This document shows positions 45,929 to 53,904 of a DNA stretch of 64,000 nucleotides, one piece after another. The position numbers and the translations under genes were made by a program. The notes beneath the pieces were generated by a model that was not told where the DNA came from, searched no databases, and saw only the letters and a list, made by a program, of their open reading frames with translations. Source of the stretch: an uncultured Bacilli bacterium (GTDB taxonomy: Bacteria; Bacillota_I; Bacilli_A; RFN20; CAG-826); contig CALVUF010000002.1 of the NCBI GenBank assembly GCA_944363525.1, positions 1 through 64,000 on the forward strand, in the 5' to 3' direction. Within the stretch, counting starts at the first letter, position 1; each line of letters begins with the position of its first letter.

Positions 45929-48364
45929 ATGTACAAAGGTCATCGCAGCCCGGAGGTCACCGACCTCGAACGGGCCAACCGCCAACTAGCCTTCAAGGCG
46001 GCTAAAGAAGGCATCGTTTTGTTACGCAATGAGGAGAACTGCCTCCCGTTAACCGAGAAGCGGATCGCCCTCTACGGGGCCGGGGTCACCAACGCCAGCA
46101 AAGGCGGAACCGGTTCGGGAGAAGTCAATAACCGCGACAACATCACCGTTTACCAAGGATTCAAAAACCACGGTTTCACCATCTCCTCCGAACGCTGGAT
46201 CGCCGATTATAAAGACGCCCTCAAGCAAGCCCGACAGGAATTCAAAGCGAAGCTCCATCAAGCGTTGAAAGGAAAATCCCGCTTCGACGAGAACGCCTGC
46301 TATTGGGCAGTCGATCCAATCAAAGAGTCCTTTCCTTCCGGTCGGGAGATTACCGAAGAAGACTTTAAAGAATCCAACTGCCATGCTGCCGTTTATGTCA
46401 TCACCCGCCAAGCCGGGGAAGGCAAAGACCGTTACAACGAAAAAGGCGATTATCTATTGAGCGATACTGAAGTCCACAATATCGCCTTCATCGCCAACCA
46501 TTATGAAAAAAGCATCCTCGTCATCAACGCCGGGGCGGCGGTCGATCTTTCGCCTTTGAATGGCTTGCCTTTGAAAGCCGTCGTCTTCATGGGCCAAGCC
46601 GGGGAGGAAGGCGGCAACGCTTTAGCCGCTTTGCTAACCGGGGAAACCAACTTCTCGGGCAAACTGACCGCCACATGGTATGAGAGTTTGGCCAACCATC
46701 CGTTAGCCAAGACATATTCTTACCTGGCCGGTCAAACCGATTATGAGGAATACATCGAAGGGATTTACGTCGGCTATCGTTACGCCGATGCCTTTGATGT
46801 TAAGCCACTTTATCCTTTTGGCTATGGCCTTTCCTACACCACTTTCGGCTGGAAATCGACCATGTCGGTTGAAGGGACGACGATCAAAATCGAAACCACC
46901 GTCGTCAATACGGGAAAAGTTGCTGGTGAGGAGATCGTCCAAGCCTACCTTTCCTTCCCTAAAGCCGAAACCAAAAGGGAGAAGAAAGCCCTCGTCGCCT
47001 TTGCCCGGACCAAAGAGATCAAGGCTGGCGAAGCCGAGACCATCACGCTCAACTTCGATTTAGCCGACTGGGGGTATTACGATGAAAAGGAAGCGGCTTA
47101 CTTCCTCGATAAAGGGACCTATGCCGTCTTAGTCGGCGATAGCAGCGACCTCCTTACCCCCATCGGGTCCGTCTCTCTTGCTGATCGGGTCATGACCGAG
47201 AAAACCGTCAACGTCTGCCCGATCAAAAACAACTTCGAGGAAATCGAAGCCCCGGATTTCGAACCTTTTGAATTCGACGGCGAACCGATCGCCATCGATG
47301 GCAAGGCCTTCAAGACCCAGACCCATGAATATGGCCATAAGGTCGAGGTCCCCGAACTCATCAAATCGATGAGCGACGACGAATTGGCCCACTTCCTCAA
47401 TGGGTTTGAAGCCTATAACGATGAGGAAGCACCCCACGTCGCCCCGGGGTGCGCTGGCAAAACCGCCCCTTACCCTTCAACCAAATACAACATCCCGGTC
47501 CTAGCGATGGCCGATGGGCCGGCCGGGTTACGGTTGGTCCCGGTTTACCATACCGATGGCGAATCGCGGGCGGCTGGCATCCTCCATTCGGAGAAATTAG
47601 CCCTCGGCAGTAAGTTCTTCGCCTTCAAACGGCTATTCCAAGGGATCTCGCTTAAACCGAAAATGTACGCTTACGCCACCGCCTTCCCGGTTGGCATCGT
47701 CTTAGCCCAGACCTTCGATACCGAATTGCTGGAGGAAATCGGTAGAGCCGTCAGCCAGGAGATGGAAGAATACGCCATCGATATTTGGCTTGCCCCCGGG
47801 ATGAACATCATGCGTTATCCCTTATGTGGACGGAACTTCGAATACTTCTCCGAGGATCCTTTGCTAGCCGGGAAAATGGCGGCCGCCATCAGCCGCGGGG
47901 TCGCCGAATCGGGCAACCATACCGTGACGTTGAAGCATTATTGCTGCAACAACCAGGAAGACAACCGGCTGAAGTCCGATTCGCGGATCCACGAACGGGC
48001 TTTGCGGGAAATTTATCTAAAAGGCTTTAGAATTGCGGTCAAAGAAGGGAAAGCTTCCGCCTTGATGACTTCCTATAACCTGGTCAACGGCGTCTATACG
48101 AACTCTTCCTTTGGCCTCATCACCACCCTGCTCCGCGACGAATGGGGGTTCGATGGCTTAGTCATGAGCGACTGGGGTTCAGTCGCCCCTGGGCAAGCCG
48201 TCGCCTACGAAGCCATAAAGGCTGGCAACGACCTCATCATGCCCGGCGGCAACGTGCAAGCCGAGGAATTGGTCAAGAGCCTAAAGAACGGGGAATTGAC
48301 CCGCGAAGCAGCCGATCAATGCGGCGCTCGAATCTTGGCCTTAGCCGAGAAGCTCCGTTCCTAA
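45929..48364 (+). CDS. GH3 beta-glucosidase with swapped domain order
   Basis: 811 residues, no signal peptide. The order is reversed against the common GH3 plan. The alpha/beta sandwich comes first (KEGIVLLRNEENCLPL, YGAGVTNASKGGTGSGEV, INAGAAVDLSPL), then a fibronectin III-like domain (about 300-400, VVNTGKVAGEEIVQAYLSFP). The TIM-barrel domain is last (MADGPAGLRLVP, ERALREIYLKGF, GFDGLVMSDWGSV), with nucleophile Asp748 in SDWG. The N-terminal domain should supply the acid/base. Swapped GH3 enzymes are known in rumen and gut Clostridia. It probably cleaves beta-glucosides in the cytoplasm. The start is leaderless. Confidence 0.92.
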   Translation: MYKGHRSPEVTDLERANRQLAFKAAKEGIVLLRNEENCLPLTEKRIALYGAGVTNASKGGTGSGEVNNRDNITVYQGFKNHGFTISSERWIADYKDALKQARQEFKAKLHQALKGKSRFDENACYWAVDPIKESFPSGREITEEDFKESNCHAAVYVITRQAGEGKDRYNEKGDYLLSDTEVHNIAFIANHYEKSILVINAGAAVDLSPLNGLPLKAVVFMGQAGEEGGNALAALLTGETNFSGKLTATWYESLANHPLAKTYSYLAGQTDYEEYIEGIYVGYRYADAFDVKPLYPFGYGLSYTTFGWKSTMSVEGTTIKIETTVVNTGKVAGEEIVQAYLSFPKAETKREKKALVAFARTKEIKAGEAETITLNFDLADWGYYDEKEAAYFLDKGTYAVLVGDSSDLLTPIGSVSLADRVMTEKTVNVCPIKNNFEEIEAPDFEPFEFDGEPIAIDGKAFKTQTHEYGHKVEVPELIKSMSDDELAHFLNGFEAYNDEEAPHVAPGCAGKTAPYPSTKYNIPVLAMADGPAGLRLVPVYHTDGESRAAGILHSEKLALGSKFFAFKRLFQGISLKPKMYAYATAFPVGIVLAQTFDTELLEEIGRAVSQEMEEYAIDIWLAPGMNIMRYPLCGRNFEYFSEDPLLAGKMAAAISRGVAESGNHTVTLKHYCCNNQEDNRLKSDSRIHERALREIYLKGFRIAVKEGKASALMTSYNLVNGVYTNSSFGLITTLLRDEWGFDGLVMSDWGSVAPGQAVAYEAIKAGNDLIMPGGNVQAEELVKSLKNGELTREAADQCGARILALAEKLRS

Positions 48365-48390
48365 TCGATTTTGATTCAGCCATAACTACT

Positions 48391-48425
48391 GGTCTTTCCA
48401 AGCCAACTGCATTGGCTGCTAGACC
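48391..48425. repeat. Imperfect inverted repeat after the GH3 gene
   Basis: GGTCT...AGCCAA and TTGGCT...AGACC form a broken stem around CTGCA. There is no T tract, so it may be a processing or stability hairpin rather than a terminator. Confidence 0.45.
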
Positions 48426-48450
48426 ACACTAATAATTGAGATTTTGCCTA

Positions 48451-48490
48451 TCCCCGATACTCGCCGATACTTTCCGATACTCGCCGATAC
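48451..48490. repeat. Four tandem 10-bp repeats
   Basis: TCCCCGATAC, TCGCCGATAC, TTTCCGATAC and TCGCCGATAC follow one another without gaps; CCGATAC is invariant. They lie between the GH3 gene and the terminator of the small membrane gene. Otherwise nothing is visible in 48365-48540. Confidence 0.85.
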
Positions 48491-48540
48491 CGATCGTTAC
48501 CAAGGCTTCGAATTTGAGCTCGTTTAGGTCTTTAACAATC

Positions 48541-48561
48541 TAAAAAGGCCCCGAAGGGCCT
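48541..48561 (-). terminator. Intrinsic terminator of the 91-residue membrane gene
   Basis: Minus strand AGGCCC-TTCG-GGGCCT followed by TTTTAG, 23 bases past the stop at 48584. Confidence 0.85.
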
Positions 48562-48583
48562 AATTCGGATTCGGAGTAAGAAG

Positions 48584-48859
48584 TTACTTCGCCAAGACGA
48601 TGGTGACGCTTTCTTTCTTGGTGTGAAGGGCGTTGTAGATGAAGGGGGCGGTGAAGATGGTGCAGCAGAGGGCGGTAAGCTTAATGACCAACCACCAGGG
48701 AGCCCCTTTAAAGGTCTTCCTTTTCTTCTTACAGGTCTTTTTGAGCAAGGTGTATTCGGTATCGGATTGCTTCTTGATCTTGAAACCATTGCTTTCATAA
48801 ATGGCGACGAGATTCTGGAATTCGGCCGGGGTCTGAGCGGTTTTCGTACCAAGGGACAT
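48584..48859 (-). CDS. 91-residue membrane protein, unrecognised
   Basis: A soluble N-terminal part (AEFQNLVAIYESNGFKIKKQ then YTLLKKTCKKKRKTFKG) ends in a dense Lys/Arg stretch. One membrane helix follows at about 56-80 (WWLVIKLTALCCTIFTAPFI), with a short outside tail. The basic residues before the helix predict the N-terminus inside. GAAAGGAAA lies about 10 bases before the ATG and a terminator follows, so it is a single-gene unit. Function unknown. Confidence 0.65.
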   Translation of the reverse strand: MSLGTKTAQTPAEFQNLVAIYESNGFKIKKQSDTEYTLLKKTCKKKRKTFKGAPWWLVIKLTALCCTIFTAPFIYNALHTKKESVTIVLAK

Positions 48860-48984
48860 ATGAATGGTTTCCTTTCGTTTGTTTAGGAACTTGTGCCCCC
48901 CCCGAAGATTTCAATGGTTTTCGCAGTCACCAGTAAAAACATACGATAAAATCTAACTAATTTAATTAAGATCCTTAAGCAACG

Positions 48985-49015
48985 AAAAATGCCTAGGCAA
49001 TTCCTTCCTAGGCAT
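48985..49015 (-). terminator. Intrinsic terminator of tmRNA
   Basis: Minus strand ATGCCTAGG (49015-49007) and CCTAGGCAT (48997-48989) flank a 9-base loop and are followed by TTTTT. It lies 12 bases past the tmRNA 3' end. Confidence 0.9.
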
Positions 49016-49026
49016 AGGATGGTCAA

Positions 49027-49423
49027 TGGTGGAGTCGCGGGGAATCGAACCCCGGTCCGAAGAACACCCCCTGGCAGCGCCTACAGTTTAGGCATACATC
49101 GAGATTTGACCAGGCGGAATGACCATGCCGAGTCCGCTTGGCGAGGCTAAGAGGTTTTCGACCCCGCGGTTAAGCCGAGCGCGGGGCTTATCGCCATTTC
49201 TTGCGCCTATCGACACCCTAGGCGAGCCGGATGCCGGAGACGTGCCAGTCCCGCGAAGGCGGGAAACCTATGTCGGTCGCTAAATTAAGCGCGGGCAAGC
49301 GAAACGCGCTGGGCGCGGTTCGCGAAAATGAAACTGTTGTCAGTTATTTTGGTTTGGCTTTTAGGGTCGCCACCCCACTGCAACTGCCAGATTGTCATCC
49401 TCCGTCTAAACCTTGACGGCCCC
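49027..49423 (-). ncRNA. ssrA: tmRNA (transfer-messenger RNA)
   Basis: The 3' end reads GGTTCGATTCCCCGCGACTCC then ACCA, the T-loop, acceptor stem and encoded CCA, with the stem partner GGGGCCGTC at the 5' end near 49423. GGTTTAGACGGAGGATGAC and GGGGTGGCGACCC follow the 5' end. The tag reading frame ends TAA at 49287-49285 and reads back to ACT at 49344: T-D-N-S-F-I-F-A-N-R-A-Q-R-V-S-L-A-R-A. The exact resume codon (ACT or GAC) is uncertain. The tag ends Ala-Arg-Ala instead of the common Leu-Ala-Ala. It rescues stalled ribosomes with SmpB. The exact 5' end depends on RNase P cleavage. Confidence 0.95.
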
Positions 49424-49454
49424 ATTGGATGCGCCCTCTATTGAGGGCCTTTAA

Positions 49455-49483
49455 ATTATAAAGGGTGTTAGGCGATTTGCCAA
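49455..49483 (-). promoter_or_regulatory. Consensus promoter of tmRNA
   Basis: Minus strand TTGGCA (49483-49478), 17-base spacer, TATAAT (49460-49455). GCCCTC/GAGGGC (about 49433-49448) forms a hairpin between the start site and the mature 5' end. It overlaps the first codons' side of nothing; the gene at 49491 ends just beyond it. Confidence 0.8.
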
Positions 49484-49490
49484 ATCACCC

Positions 49491-49652
49491 CTACTTCTTG
49501 ACAATGAGCTTGTCGAGGATGATGAAGGCAGCGACCAGCAGAATCGGGACTTCAATCATAAGGGCATAGGTAAACCGATCCGGACCGAGAAAGACGTGAA
49601 GGATCGCCAAGGCGATGCCGCCTAAAGCCATATAAACGTAACGGTATTTCAT
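49491..49652 (-). CDS. 53-residue two-helix membrane protein
   Basis: Starts MKYRYVYMALGGIALAILHV at ATG 49652. Two membrane helices (about 6-22 and 28-46) with a short GPDRFTY loop between, ending KLIVKK. TAGAAT (49663-49668) lies 10 bases before the ATG, the same leaderless layout as other genes here, which is the main support for it being real. It lies just upstream of the tmRNA promoter. Function unknown. Confidence 0.6.
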   Translation of the reverse strand: MKYRYVYMALGGIALAILHVFLGPDRFTYALMIEVPILLVAAFIILDKLIVKK

Positions 49653-49662
49653 AACGGCCCGC

Positions 49663-49668
49663 ATTCTA
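49663..49668 (-). promoter_or_regulatory. Leaderless -10 box of the 53-residue membrane gene
   Basis: TAGAAT on the minus strand, 10 bases before ATG 49652. Confidence 0.45.
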
Positions 49669-49766
49669 GTCCTTCGCAAAAAAACACCAAGGCCTCAAAT
49701 GAGGAAACGTTATTTCTAATCCCCGCGTCTTATATAATAAAGAGAACCAAACGGAAGGAGGACGCC

Positions 49767-50516
49767 ATGAAGAAAGTCAAATTAGGATTGATCGGTATGC
49801 TGGCTCTGCCTTTTCTAATGGCCAATGCGCCGGCTCCGGGACCGAACGGGGTCTCGGTCTCAATCGACGTGACGAACGAAGACGGCGTCGTCACCGTCAC
49901 CAACAAATCGAAAGACCGTTACATCACCTCCTTGACCTACGATTCGGGCACCAAGGTCTATACAGACGCAAAACTCACTGACGGTTACTACCTCGGCGAC
50001 GTCAATTGCTTCTTGGCCCCAGGAAAAAGCTATGTAACCGATTTTGGCGCTCCCGAAGGATCGGAAATCGACAAGGACGACATCACAGCCTATGGCTATA
50101 CCCAGGAGCAAATCGTCTTCCTCGACGAAGAGATCGGGGCCTCAGTCACCAAATCCGGGGATGAATGGACGCTGGGAATCAAAGGCAGCTTCGCCAATCC
50201 CTCCACCGAGGAGGTCATCTATAAAGTCGGCGTCTATTACGAAGAGGACGGAGTTATAACCGCCTATATGGTCGATGGCTCCATCGATCCCTATGAAACC
50301 CGCGACATCGATGACTATTTGACCTTAGAGGCCGATCCCGGGACCCATCAATATAAGAAGATGTTCGTCTATGACAACGAATACTATTCCAATCGATGGC
50401 CCGGTCGGGACGATAGCCCCTTGGCCATCGTCGCCTATGTGTTCTTAGGATTATTGGGCGTCTCCATCATCGGGACCGGCGTCTTCCTCCTAGTCAAGAA
50501 CAAAGGAGAGAGATAG
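49767..50516 (+). CDS. Secreted, C-terminally anchored protein (paralogue A)
   Basis: 249 residues. Signal peptide MKKVKLGLIGMLALPFLMANA, an extracellular strand-rich domain (about 25-215) that starts VSVSIDVTNEDGVVTVTN, and a C-terminal membrane helix (about 220-243) with a basic tail. It shares with the protein at 51432-52148 the LPFL-x-x-NAP signal end, the TVTN/IVTN strand, CFLAPGKS/YFLAPGKS and the same topology, so the two are paralogues. TATAAT at 49733-49738 and GGAAGGAGG before the ATG make a normal leadered start. The next gene follows after 2 bases. No known family. Confidence 0.75.
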   Translation: MKKVKLGLIGMLALPFLMANAPAPGPNGVSVSIDVTNEDGVVTVTNKSKDRYITSLTYDSGTKVYTDAKLTDGYYLGDVNCFLAPGKSYVTDFGAPEGSEIDKDDITAYGYTQEQIVFLDEEIGASVTKSGDEWTLGIKGSFANPSTEEVIYKVGVYYEEDGVITAYMVDGSIDPYETRDIDDYLTLEADPGTHQYKKMFVYDNEYYSNRWPGRDDSPLAIVAYVFLGLLGVSIIGTGVFLLVKNKGER

Positions 50517-50518
50517 CT

Positions 50519-50962
50519 ATGGGCAAGGTTATCTTCGGCATCGCCATCGGCTTCTTCCTCTCACTGCCTTTCGCCTTCTTAGGGCCGAAAAAGAGCCCAT
50601 GGCTCTATCTAGCGGGATGCTTAGCCTCTTCGGCCGTCGGGGGCGGCGTGGGAGCGTTTTGTTACGACACCGGCTATTACATCGGCCCGATGATCGCCTC
50701 CTTCGTCGTCGTTTTGCCCTCTTACATTGCCTTTTCCCTCTATTACCTATTCGCCTTCAAAACCAAAGGCTGGTCATTCCTTTTGTCCTTACTCCCGACC
50801 CTCGGCCCTTGGATGTGCCTATTGGCCTTGAACAATTTCAAAGCCAACGATCCTTTGCTCTTTGGCTTAAGCATCGCTTTATCCTTCCTCGATGTCCTGG
50901 GTTTAGCCGTCTATGCCTATAAAACCTACGAGGCGAACAAACCCTTTAAGCCGGGGAACTGA
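50519..50962 (+). CDS. Multi-helix membrane protein of the paralogue cassette
   Basis: 147 residues with four or five membrane helices (about 3-20, 27-48, 54-75, 82-103, 113-132), a GGGVGAF turn in the second helix and a basic C-terminus. GGAGAGAG within the end of the previous gene serves as ribosome-binding site. The last base is shared with the next start (TGATG). Its position between two secreted anchored paralogues suggests a joint membrane complex; that is inference. Confidence 0.68.
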   Translation: MGKVIFGIAIGFFLSLPFAFLGPKKSPWLYLAGCLASSAVGGGVGAFCYDTGYYIGPMIASFVVVLPSYIAFSLYYLFAFKTKGWSFLLSLLPTLGPWMCLLALNNFKANDPLLFGLSIALSFLDVLGLAVYAYKTYEANKPFKPGN

Positions 50963-51384
50963 TGAGTGCCTTCCTTTTCGCCCTTTGCCTGACTCTAATC
51001 ATTGAGACGCCGTTTTCCTTTCTACTTAAAGGAAAAAGAACAACCGGTCTATTCGTGGCGTTCATTACCAACGTCATCAGCAACCCGATCTTCAACGCCA
51101 TTTATGCCTATGCCTTTGGGTATAGCCAGTTATTCTTCTATCTCGGTGAAGCGGCCATCATTCTCATCGAAGGCTTGGTATATTTTCTATATTCCCGTTC
51201 CCGGTGGGGCTTTGGGATATCGGCTTTGGCCAATATCCTCTCCGCGGGAGTCGGTTATGAACTGAACCAGCTGTCGCTGCCGATGGATTTAGCCTTGCTC
51301 GTCAGTGCTGCCATCCTCCTCTTGGAGCTTCCTCTATTGTTTATCATCGCTTATCGATTAGATAAGGGGAAACGCCAAAGATAA
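50962..51384 (+). CDS. Multi-helix membrane protein of the paralogue cassette
   Basis: 140 residues, about four membrane helices, beginning SAFLFALCLTLIIETPFSFL. ETPFSFLLKGKRTTG followed by ITNVISNPIFN recalls a motif seen in small Bacillota membrane proteins, but I cannot name the family. It ends with a basic RLDKGKRQR tail. The start overlaps the previous stop by one base. A new promoter (TATAAT at about 51409) separates it from paralogue B. Confidence 0.7.
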   Translation: MSAFLFALCLTLIIETPFSFLLKGKRTTGLFVAFITNVISNPIFNAIYAYAFGYSQLFFYLGEAAIILIEGLVYFLYSRSRWGFGISALANILSAGVGYELNQLSLPMDLALLVSAAILLLELPLLFIIAYRLDKGKRQR

Positions 51385-51431
51385 ATAGTCAACTATCGAA
51401 GAGAGACTATAATCGAGACGGAGGGAAACCA

Positions 51432-52148
51432 ATGAAGAAAGGGAAACAGTTGCTGACTGCCGTCTTGATGCTTCCTTTTCTGCTTGGCAACGCGCCCCAA
51501 CAAGGACCACGCAACCCGATCTATATTGACGTTGAGACGACGAAAGACGGGGAATCGCTTATAGTCACCAACACCAGCGAGGACTATCTCACTTACTTAT
51601 CGGTATCGGGGAACGGCGAAAACAAAATAGACGATCGTTACAATGTCGTCTCGATAAGCAATAGTTCCAGCGCCTATTTCCTCGCCCCCGGGAAAAGCCA
51701 TTCAATCGCTTTGCCGACCTCGAGTTACGCAATTTCCGGAAACGGGCATTCCAATGAGGATCTGCTTTTCAGTCCTGATGCCCTTGATTACGAGATAACC
51801 GGCAAGGGGGAAATCAAGGTTTCCTCCACCTACGTCGCCCCCGAAAGCCGAGACGTTACTATCGTCGGCGCGTATTGCCAGACCGACGAAGGCTATTTTG
51901 GCATCTTTAAGAAAGAAGAAATCAAAGCCGAAAGTAAAAAAGACGTCGAATTTACCCAATTAGTTCCAAGTGAGTTCCGTCAAGCGGAATGGCATCCGTT
52001 CTATGCTTATGATGACGTGATCAATAGCAATTATAACGGAGGCTGGGCTTATTTCTGCCTTTACGCCCTTCCCTTCCTCGTCATCGGGCTCATCGTCTTA
52101 GCGATTGTCGGCTACCTGCTGGTTACCTTTATCAAGTCCCGCCTTTAA
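51432..52148 (+). CDS. Secreted, C-terminally anchored protein (paralogue B)
   Basis: 238 residues with the same plan as the protein at 49767-50516: signal peptide ending LPFLLGNA, strand-rich outside domain with YIDVETTKDGESLIVTN and YFLAPGKSHSIAL, and a C-terminal helix (about 208-232) with a short basic tail. Overall identity looks low, so the duplication is old or diversified. AGGGAAA lies before the ATG. It converges with the four-helix gene at 52098-52652, overlapping by 51 bases. Function unknown. Confidence 0.72.
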   Translation: MKKGKQLLTAVLMLPFLLGNAPQQGPRNPIYIDVETTKDGESLIVTNTSEDYLTYLSVSGNGENKIDDRYNVVSISNSSSAYFLAPGKSHSIALPTSSYAISGNGHSNEDLLFSPDALDYEITGKGEIKVSSTYVAPESRDVTIVGAYCQTDEGYFGIFKKEEIKAESKKDVEFTQLVPSEFRQAEWHPFYAYDDVINSNYNGGWAYFCLYALPFLVIGLIVLAIVGYLLVTFIKSRL

Positions 52149-52652
52149 AAGGCGTTTATGCCGGACAAGCAAAAAGGCATAGAAGGCGAAGAAAAACAAA
52201 GAACAAATGGCCCCGATAAGCAAGAGGGTCGGCCCAATTCCGAACCGGAGATTCGCTAAAGTCAAACCGGGGGAGACCCAGTTAATAAGGTGCAAAATCG
52301 AGGCGGTCATCCCAATTCCGACTATTTCGAGCAAAATCCCGATAATCGTTAATTTGGTCGAACCTTTGCAAAGAAATCCCGCGATAGCGGACAACAAGAA
52401 AACCTGCATATCGGCCAAAAGCCAGATATTCATTTGGTAGTAGAAACTGGTCATGACACCATCGACGAGGAAGACCTCGGCCCCGCCGAAAAGCAGCTTC
52501 GTCGAGGAGAGGAGGAACCCTTGCCCCGAAGAAGAAACATAGACGGTTAAAGGGAGAAAGAAAAAGGCAAGACAGAGCAAATTGACGATCCCCGGCAGCA
52601 GGTTCAAGCGAATCCACCAAGGCCGGGACAGACGGGTATTTTTCGGCTTCAT
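52098..52652 (-). CDS. Four-helix membrane protein, unrecognised
   Basis: 184 residues with four membrane helices (about 15-37, 68-92, 98-118, 135-160), basic N-terminus (KPKNTRLSRPWWIRLN) and a charged C-terminal tail. The layout of evenly spaced helices resembles small DUF-type envelope proteins, none of which I can assign. The 3' end overlaps paralogue B by 51 bases in antisense. A GAAAAT box 8 bases from the ATG may be its -10. Confidence 0.62.
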   Translation of the reverse strand: MKPKNTRLSRPWWIRLNLLPGIVNLLCLAFFFLPLTVYVSSSGQGFLLSSTKLLFGGAEVFLVDGVMTSFYYQMNIWLLADMQVFLLSAIAGFLCKGSTKLTIIGILLEIVGIGMTASILHLINWVSPGLTLANLRFGIGPTLLLIGAICSLFFFAFYAFLLVRHKRLLKAGLDKGNQQVADNR

Positions 52653-52752
52653 CTCAACAAATTTTCCCTAACAGGCCCGAATGCGCGCTTCCGCTTCCCT
52701 TCTCGGCCCTATTCGTGTATTGTAGTCTTTGCTTTGCAAAGGTCGCAACAGA

Positions 52753-53865
52753 ATGTCCAATAATAAGAAAAAGAAAACAAAGAAAAGAATGAAGCCGGAA
52801 ACCAAACAGAAGATCGGTTTGGGTTTCGCTTCCTTAATCAACAACGAGGCTTGTATCAAGATCGGTCGGAACTGGAAATGGTACTTTCCGGTCATCACCG
52901 GCATCCTCGCCATCATGATCGCCTTAGTCCCCTCGTTCACGAAGAACATGCAGACCAAGTTGGGCGATAACCTAATGAATGCCCCAAGCTATGGCCTAGA
53001 GAACGGCTTAGTCCATGTTGGCGAATTCCTCCAAGAGAACAACATTGACCTCCTCGTGAACGAGGAACAGCAGATTGCTGACAATGGCTCTTGGAGAAAT
53101 CACTTCAACGTCGGAAACCCTTACAACGACGAAAAAGCCGAGCCGTGGTATACCTGCACCGCCACCAACCCCGACACCGACGAGGAATACGTGGTTATTG
53201 AGGCTTTCTTTAACGACTCTGATTATTACGCCAGCCAAGCGGGCGGCGAACCGCGCAAAGACATCGATTTCGCCAACAATGTCTTAGCCAACAAGAACCC
53301 CTATAACGGGGAGGCCCGGGGAGAAGACGTATATGACAATGCCGCCATCATCTTCGGCAAGGAACACATCTACGTCATCAAAGTCGGGTCCGATGGCTCC
53401 GTCGGTCAAGCGGTCGGCCGTTATGACCGGCTCATCGGGGTCAACTTCAAGAACTACATGACCACCGACTTCGACGGGGTGGCTTATACCGCCAAGCCCG
53501 GCACCTACGATTACACCAACGCCATCCGGGAAACCTGGCGTCGGGTAATCAACGAAGCAGCTGAAACCGACAAGAACATGCAAGCCCTCTCCTATTTAGG
53601 CATCATGGCTGCGGTCTACATCGGCTTAGCCTTCGTCTTCGGCCTCGTCATCTTCTTGATGACCAGAGGTAAGAAGAACCCATTACGGATCTATACCTTC
53701 TGGGAGACGCAAAAGATGGCTTACACCGCTGCCCTCTGCCCGGCGATCCTGTCCTTGATCCTCGGATTCTTAATCAGCAGTTTCGCCCTCTTCATGTTTA
53801 TCTTCATCTACGGCATCCGGATCATGTGGATGTCGATGCGGAGCCTCCGCGCGCCAACGTATTAA
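52753..53865 (+). CDS. Membrane protein with large external domain, DUF1189-like layout
   Basis: 370 residues from ATG 52753, preferred over an earlier in-frame start because it follows AAAGG at 9 bases and begins a Lys-rich inside segment (MSNNKKKKTKKRMK). One helix near 46-64, an external domain of about 200 residues (NVGNPYNDEKAEPWYTCTAT, YDNAAIIFGKEHIYVIKVGS), then three helices near 285-305, 325-345 and 348-365. The KNPLRIYTFWETQKMAY stretch before the last helices recalls DUF1189 (MalA/YvdJ-type) proteins; this is a weak match. A terminator follows. Confidence 0.68.
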   Translation: MSNNKKKKTKKRMKPETKQKIGLGFASLINNEACIKIGRNWKWYFPVITGILAIMIALVPSFTKNMQTKLGDNLMNAPSYGLENGLVHVGEFLQENNIDLLVNEEQQIADNGSWRNHFNVGNPYNDEKAEPWYTCTATNPDTDEEYVVIEAFFNDSDYYASQAGGEPRKDIDFANNVLANKNPYNGEARGEDVYDNAAIIFGKEHIYVIKVGSDGSVGQAVGRYDRLIGVNFKNYMTTDFDGVAYTAKPGTYDYTNAIRETWRRVINEAAETDKNMQALSYLGIMAAVYIGLAFVFGLVIFLMTRGKKNPLRIYTFWETQKMAYTAALCPAILSLILGFLISSFALFMFIFIYGIRIMWMSMRSLRAPTY

Positions 53866-53880
53866 TAATCGTAATGAAAT

Positions 53881-53904
53881 GGGCCGCTTCGGCGGCCCTT
53901 TCCT
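53881..53904 (+). terminator. Intrinsic terminator between convergent genes
   Basis: GGGCCGC-TTCG-GCGGCCC (53881-53898) followed by TTTCCTTT. It can also serve the SNF2 gene on the other strand, though less well. Confidence 0.82.

Noticed and set aside
48391..48425. Rho-independent terminator for the GH3 gene
   Set aside because: The stem is interrupted and no T tract follows, so it is listed only as an inverted repeat.
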